Shown here in pieces: positions 60,826-64,000 of a stretch of DNA of 64,000 nucleotides. The DNA is from Plazaster borealis (lineage: Eukaryota > Echinodermata > Asteroidea > Forcipulatida > Labidiasteridae). Under the pieces are notes generated by a model. That model was given only the letters and a program-made list of their open reading frames with translations, had not been told where the DNA came from and ran no database searches. Location of the stretch: assembly GCA_021014325.1 (NCBI GenBank), contig CM037473.1:12648696-12712695 (forward strand), in the 5' to 3' direction. Each line of letters opens with the position of its first letter. Position 1 is the stretch's first letter. The translations under genes were made by a program, and so were the position numbers.

Positions 60826-61400
60826 GCGTGGGTATCCGCTAAAATAATAAAAGAGAACGTTGCTAAAAGATGACAGCAAAGCAGAAATGAAATTGGGAAC
60901 TTGAGAATGTACTCTTTATAAGTAGAACCTCTTTATAAGCAGAACCTCTTCGTAACAGTGCTCTTTATAACGAGTGTTGACTGTAAAGGCTCTTTATAAT
61001 GAGGGTTTACTGTATAAAGTTGTTGCCTTACCAAAGGGCAAGGTACTCACTAACAACCACCCCCCGCACCCCCAAAAGGTGTTCAAAGTAAGGTAAAACG
61101 AGGGTTGACTCTATAAAGTTGTTGCCTGACCAAACGGCAAGGTAGGCCCTCCTCACTAAAAACCACTCCCCCCCAACACCTCTATAAAGGTGTTGCCTTA
61201 CCAAAGGGCAAGGTACTCACTAACAACCACGCCCCCCACACCCCCAAGAGGTGTACAAAGTAAGGTATAACGAGGGTTGACTTTATAAAGTTGTTGCCTG
61301 ACCAAACGGCAAGGTAGGCCCTCCTCAACAAAAACCACTCCCCCCAACACCTCCGCAAGGCATAGATGCGTGGGTATCCGCTAAAATAATAAAAGAGAAC
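60826..61400. repeat. Complex repeat locus bounded by a 33-bp direct repeat
   Basis: A 33-bp sequence beginning GCGTGGGTATCCGCTAAAAT is identical at 60,826-60,858 and 61,368-61,400. Between them are CTCTTTATAACGAG-type motifs (60,910-61,015) and a two-step tandem repeat whose units start at TATAAAG near 61,013, 61,109, 61,183 and 61,284. These alternate between GCCTTACCAAAGGGCAAGG and GCCTGACCAAACGGCAAGG, so the true unit is about 172 bp in two copies. Confidence 0.8.
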
Positions 61401-62104
61401 AAAATAACAACGTCGAGCGAGGACATCTATATTAGCTTGGAACCCAACCCCCACCCACCTCTGCTCGATAATTGAACTGAGCAGTTGGGTCTCAGGTGGG
61501 TTTACCTAATTAATAAATGCCTGATGGTTTGTCACCATTGAATGACGCAAATGCATACGTTTCTAACTGATTGAATCATCATCTTGATCAGCCATCTCGG
61601 TAATTTCCAAGGACAGTGTTTTGGGTTTGGTTTTCTTCTTAAGGTGTTTTTATGGCTGAAGAAATGTCAAACTGATCTTTTTTGAGGACTTTTTATCTTG
61701 GATCATTTTTGTGTTTCTTCCGATGCTCATTTTTCTTGTATGTATTGGGTTTCGGATTATTTATCTTTATGTAGTCCTTGCAATATTTTTGCTTCCAAAT
61801 TGTCCTAATTTTGAAAATAAACAAATCCAACTGGATTTTATTTATGTTTTGGGGGTTTTTCTTTACCAAAGGTATTTTCCAATTAAGCAGTTTCCTGAAG
61901 ATTCGTATGAAGAATCTACAGTAAACTAACGAATATACAGCAATCTGTAGATTGATATAGATTTATTTCAGGGTTCTCCCCAGGTTTTTTCAAAACTGGC
62001 ATTCTGGGCCAAAATTTTGGGATGTTTGGCTGAATTGAAACAAGGTCCTCGGAATGTTTTCTACTTTGTGTTTTTCTTGGTTTTCAAAGCCCTACACTAG
62101 CATG
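61401..62104. other. Intergenic, nothing recognised
   Basis: An open frame at 61,711-61,929 encodes a hydrophobic 72-aa peptide with no known domain and no splice context; it is not called as a gene. Confidence 0.45.
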
Positions 62105-62107
62105 GTG

Positions 62108-62157
62108 AGGATCCAGGGGGTGGGGGATCCAGGGGGTGGGGGATCCAGGGGGTGGGG
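62108..62157. repeat. 18-bp minisatellite, three copies
   Basis: GGATCCAGGGGGTGGGGG is repeated about 2.9 times in perfect register. Confidence 0.95.
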
Positions 62158-62770
62158 CCAAGGGTGCCAGACCCCTCCCTGCTCTCTGTGATTTTTCATT
62201 TTATTTATCTATTTGGGTCTTGTTCCTTTTGTAAACTTTAATTTGCACTTCCATATAATACAGGCATGATATTCTTCCTACTGTAATCTGATTTCTGATT
62301 TTTTTTCCCGTAGAAAATCAGCAAAATTGTTATTAAATAGCCTGAACAAATCTATACAAGCTTAATGCACCAGAATGTTCATACCGTTTTCCAAGGGCCA
62401 TGACTGACAACAATAGCCTATTATCTCGCTACAGATCCATTTGTTTATTTCTTGTTTGTGTCATACCCATAATCAAACCTTCCAGTTTTTATCTTTTTTC
62501 TCTTTTTTTTTCTCTCGTTAATTTGTTTTTTTCTGTTTGGGGGGAACCTCCACTGGTAAAATTCCTTGATCCACACTTTGGTAACATGGCTTGTGTGTGT
62601 TCGTGGTTGTTGCCTTTTAAATGATTACTTCAGTTTGTCAAATCAACATAATAACTGACTGGGGAAACAGTTCTTACAGTAAAGTAATGACAAAGTGTGC
62701 TTAGTGAGATAAAAAAAAAAACTTACATAAGATTTTGATTTATCATTTCTAACCATGCATCGTAACATCA

Positions 62771-62983
62771 AAGGGACACATTGCCTTTGGATTGGGTGCT
62801 TTGGGCTATAAACGTTGTTGCTATTAAATGAATATGGTTGGAAAGATGATATTTTAAAAGTAGAATATAATGATTCACACAAATATCCCTCGAAATTGTA
62901 ATGTTGTTCTTTTACTTCGTGAACTAACATGATCCGCCATTTTGTAGAACCAAATAGCCCAATCTGAAGGCAATGTGTCCCAT
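62771..62983. mobile_element. MITE family F (GGGACACATTGCC termini)
   Basis: The left end GGGACACATTGCCTTTGG and the right end CTGAAGGCAATGTGTCCC are inverted repeats with two mismatches over 23 bp. The 213-bp interior is non-coding. A minus-strand open frame (62,643-63,065) simply crosses it. Confidence 0.85.
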
Positions 62984-64000
62984 TAAACACCGGCTCTGAA
63001 AACAACAACACCAAGATTATAAAATGACTCCCGAACTTGTCCTCATTAGTGAGCCCATTACACAAAGGTGGCTTCTAACTTGCCGCTGGGACATTCCGAC
63101 ATGTCTGTGTTTTAATCTTAGCCTACCTGTTGGAAAGCTGAGACGTTTCTGTCTTGTTGTTTTTTAATGTCACGTCAATCATACAGTGACTTCTGGAGAG
63201 AGTGGAACTAGCAAGAGTGTCATCTTGCTCGTTTCAACCCCAGCCCCCCCCCCCCCTAGCACTCGCCCACCCAAATCTTAAAGGGCAACATTGATCAGTC
63301 TTGATGTGAAGAGAAACTGCAAATAAACAAAAACTTTGGTAAACAGCATAAATAGCACCACAGCATGCACATGTATGGATGCGCAGAAGACGAAACTACG
63401 GTTAGAACAACTTTTTCTGCGCATCTATGCAATTAAATATGCACGTGCGCATGGTACATGATGGACCAGTGGAAATTCGGATCTCGATCATGAATATGTA
63501 TGAGGTATAGTAATATAGTACTCTAATCCCTTAAAAATTATAGAACATGTATTTACACAATCACAACGATTTATTTTTTCTGGTGTTATTTAATCCAAAC
63601 AGGAAGCATATTTATTAGTAAATAATGAGGCAAAAATACATGTCTTACATGAAAATTTCTTTTGTTGAACAAAGTTGTTACACAAAGACAAAATCTTATG
63701 TCATCAAACAGTTGTATAAAGCAGAGTTTAGCACCATCATGTATGGTTTGTTGTTTTTGGTCAAAACTAAATTCACATGAAAAGTATACATGGTGCCAAA
63801 CTGCGGAAATAATGTTTGTGCAAAACAAGATGACTGATCATAAATACATTAGTTGAATTTTGTGTTATTTCCAGACCAACTCGATGTGACAACATCGAGG
63901 CAATTAAGGAGAGAGGCTTATCCCAAAATAAAATTTACTACTGATGTCATTTGGATGCACGCTATGTGGTTGTTGTTGTTTTTTATAAAAAAACATGTTT
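62984..64000. other. Right end of window, no gene recognised
   Basis: A C-run lies at about 63,244-63,256. A hairpin is formed by ATGGATGCGCAGAA (near 63,374) and TTCTGCGCATCTAT (near 63,414). Otherwise the sequence is AT-rich with no recognised exon. Confidence 0.5.

Overview
The window is eukaryotic nuclear DNA from an animal, most likely a marine deuterostome invertebrate. An echinoderm such as a sea star is my best guess. Two spliced single-copy genes with metazoan orthologues support an animal. The echinoderm placement is softer: it rests on dispersed repeats (for example at 33.3 and 38.4 kb) that look like sea-star repeats I remember, and I could not search. Introns have GT/AG borders, the DNA is AT-rich, and there are no operons.

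Layout. Positions 1-29,585 are one tandem satellite of 40-42-bp monomers (roughly 700 copies) that runs off the left edge. It has a left domain (about 1-17.9 kb) of overlapping multi-kb duplications, a seam of divergent monomers near 18 kb, a mixed zone, and a right domain (about 20.9-29.05 kb) with a very regular 2,545-bp higher-order repeat. Each 2,545-bp unit consists of a 1,229-bp and a 1,316-bp half. A 346-bp non-satellite island (29,590-29,935) splits off a last block of divergent monomers ending near 30,418. A second, unrelated tandem array of 210-280-bp units fills 30.4-33.1 kb and carries a tRNA-derived SINE insertion.

From 34.2 to about 38.4 kb lies a nearly complete but frameshifted Ginger1-type DNA transposon: an intron-containing gypsy-integrase-like transposase with a GPY module and a C-terminal Ulp1-like cysteine protease. 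From 39.5 to 42.2 kb is a locally duplicated, rearranged segment. One copy was hit by a 5'-truncated non-LTR retrotransposon and the other by a SINE, so each copy acts as an empty-site control for the other.

Two host genes follow on the + strand. CRCP/RPC9 (RNA polymerase III stalk subunit) has six coding exons at 42,769-46,941 and predicts 144 aa. CHCHD2 (mitochondrial twin-CX9C protein) has four coding exons at 49,061-54,984 and predicts 156 aa. I see no direct functional link between them; they are simply neighbours in the same direction. Their introns and flanks, and the rest of the window to 64 kb, are filled with short inverted-repeat elements (at least seven families), three tRNA-derived SINE families, non-LTR remnants and small tandem repeats. 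I recognise no host gene after about 55.4 kb.
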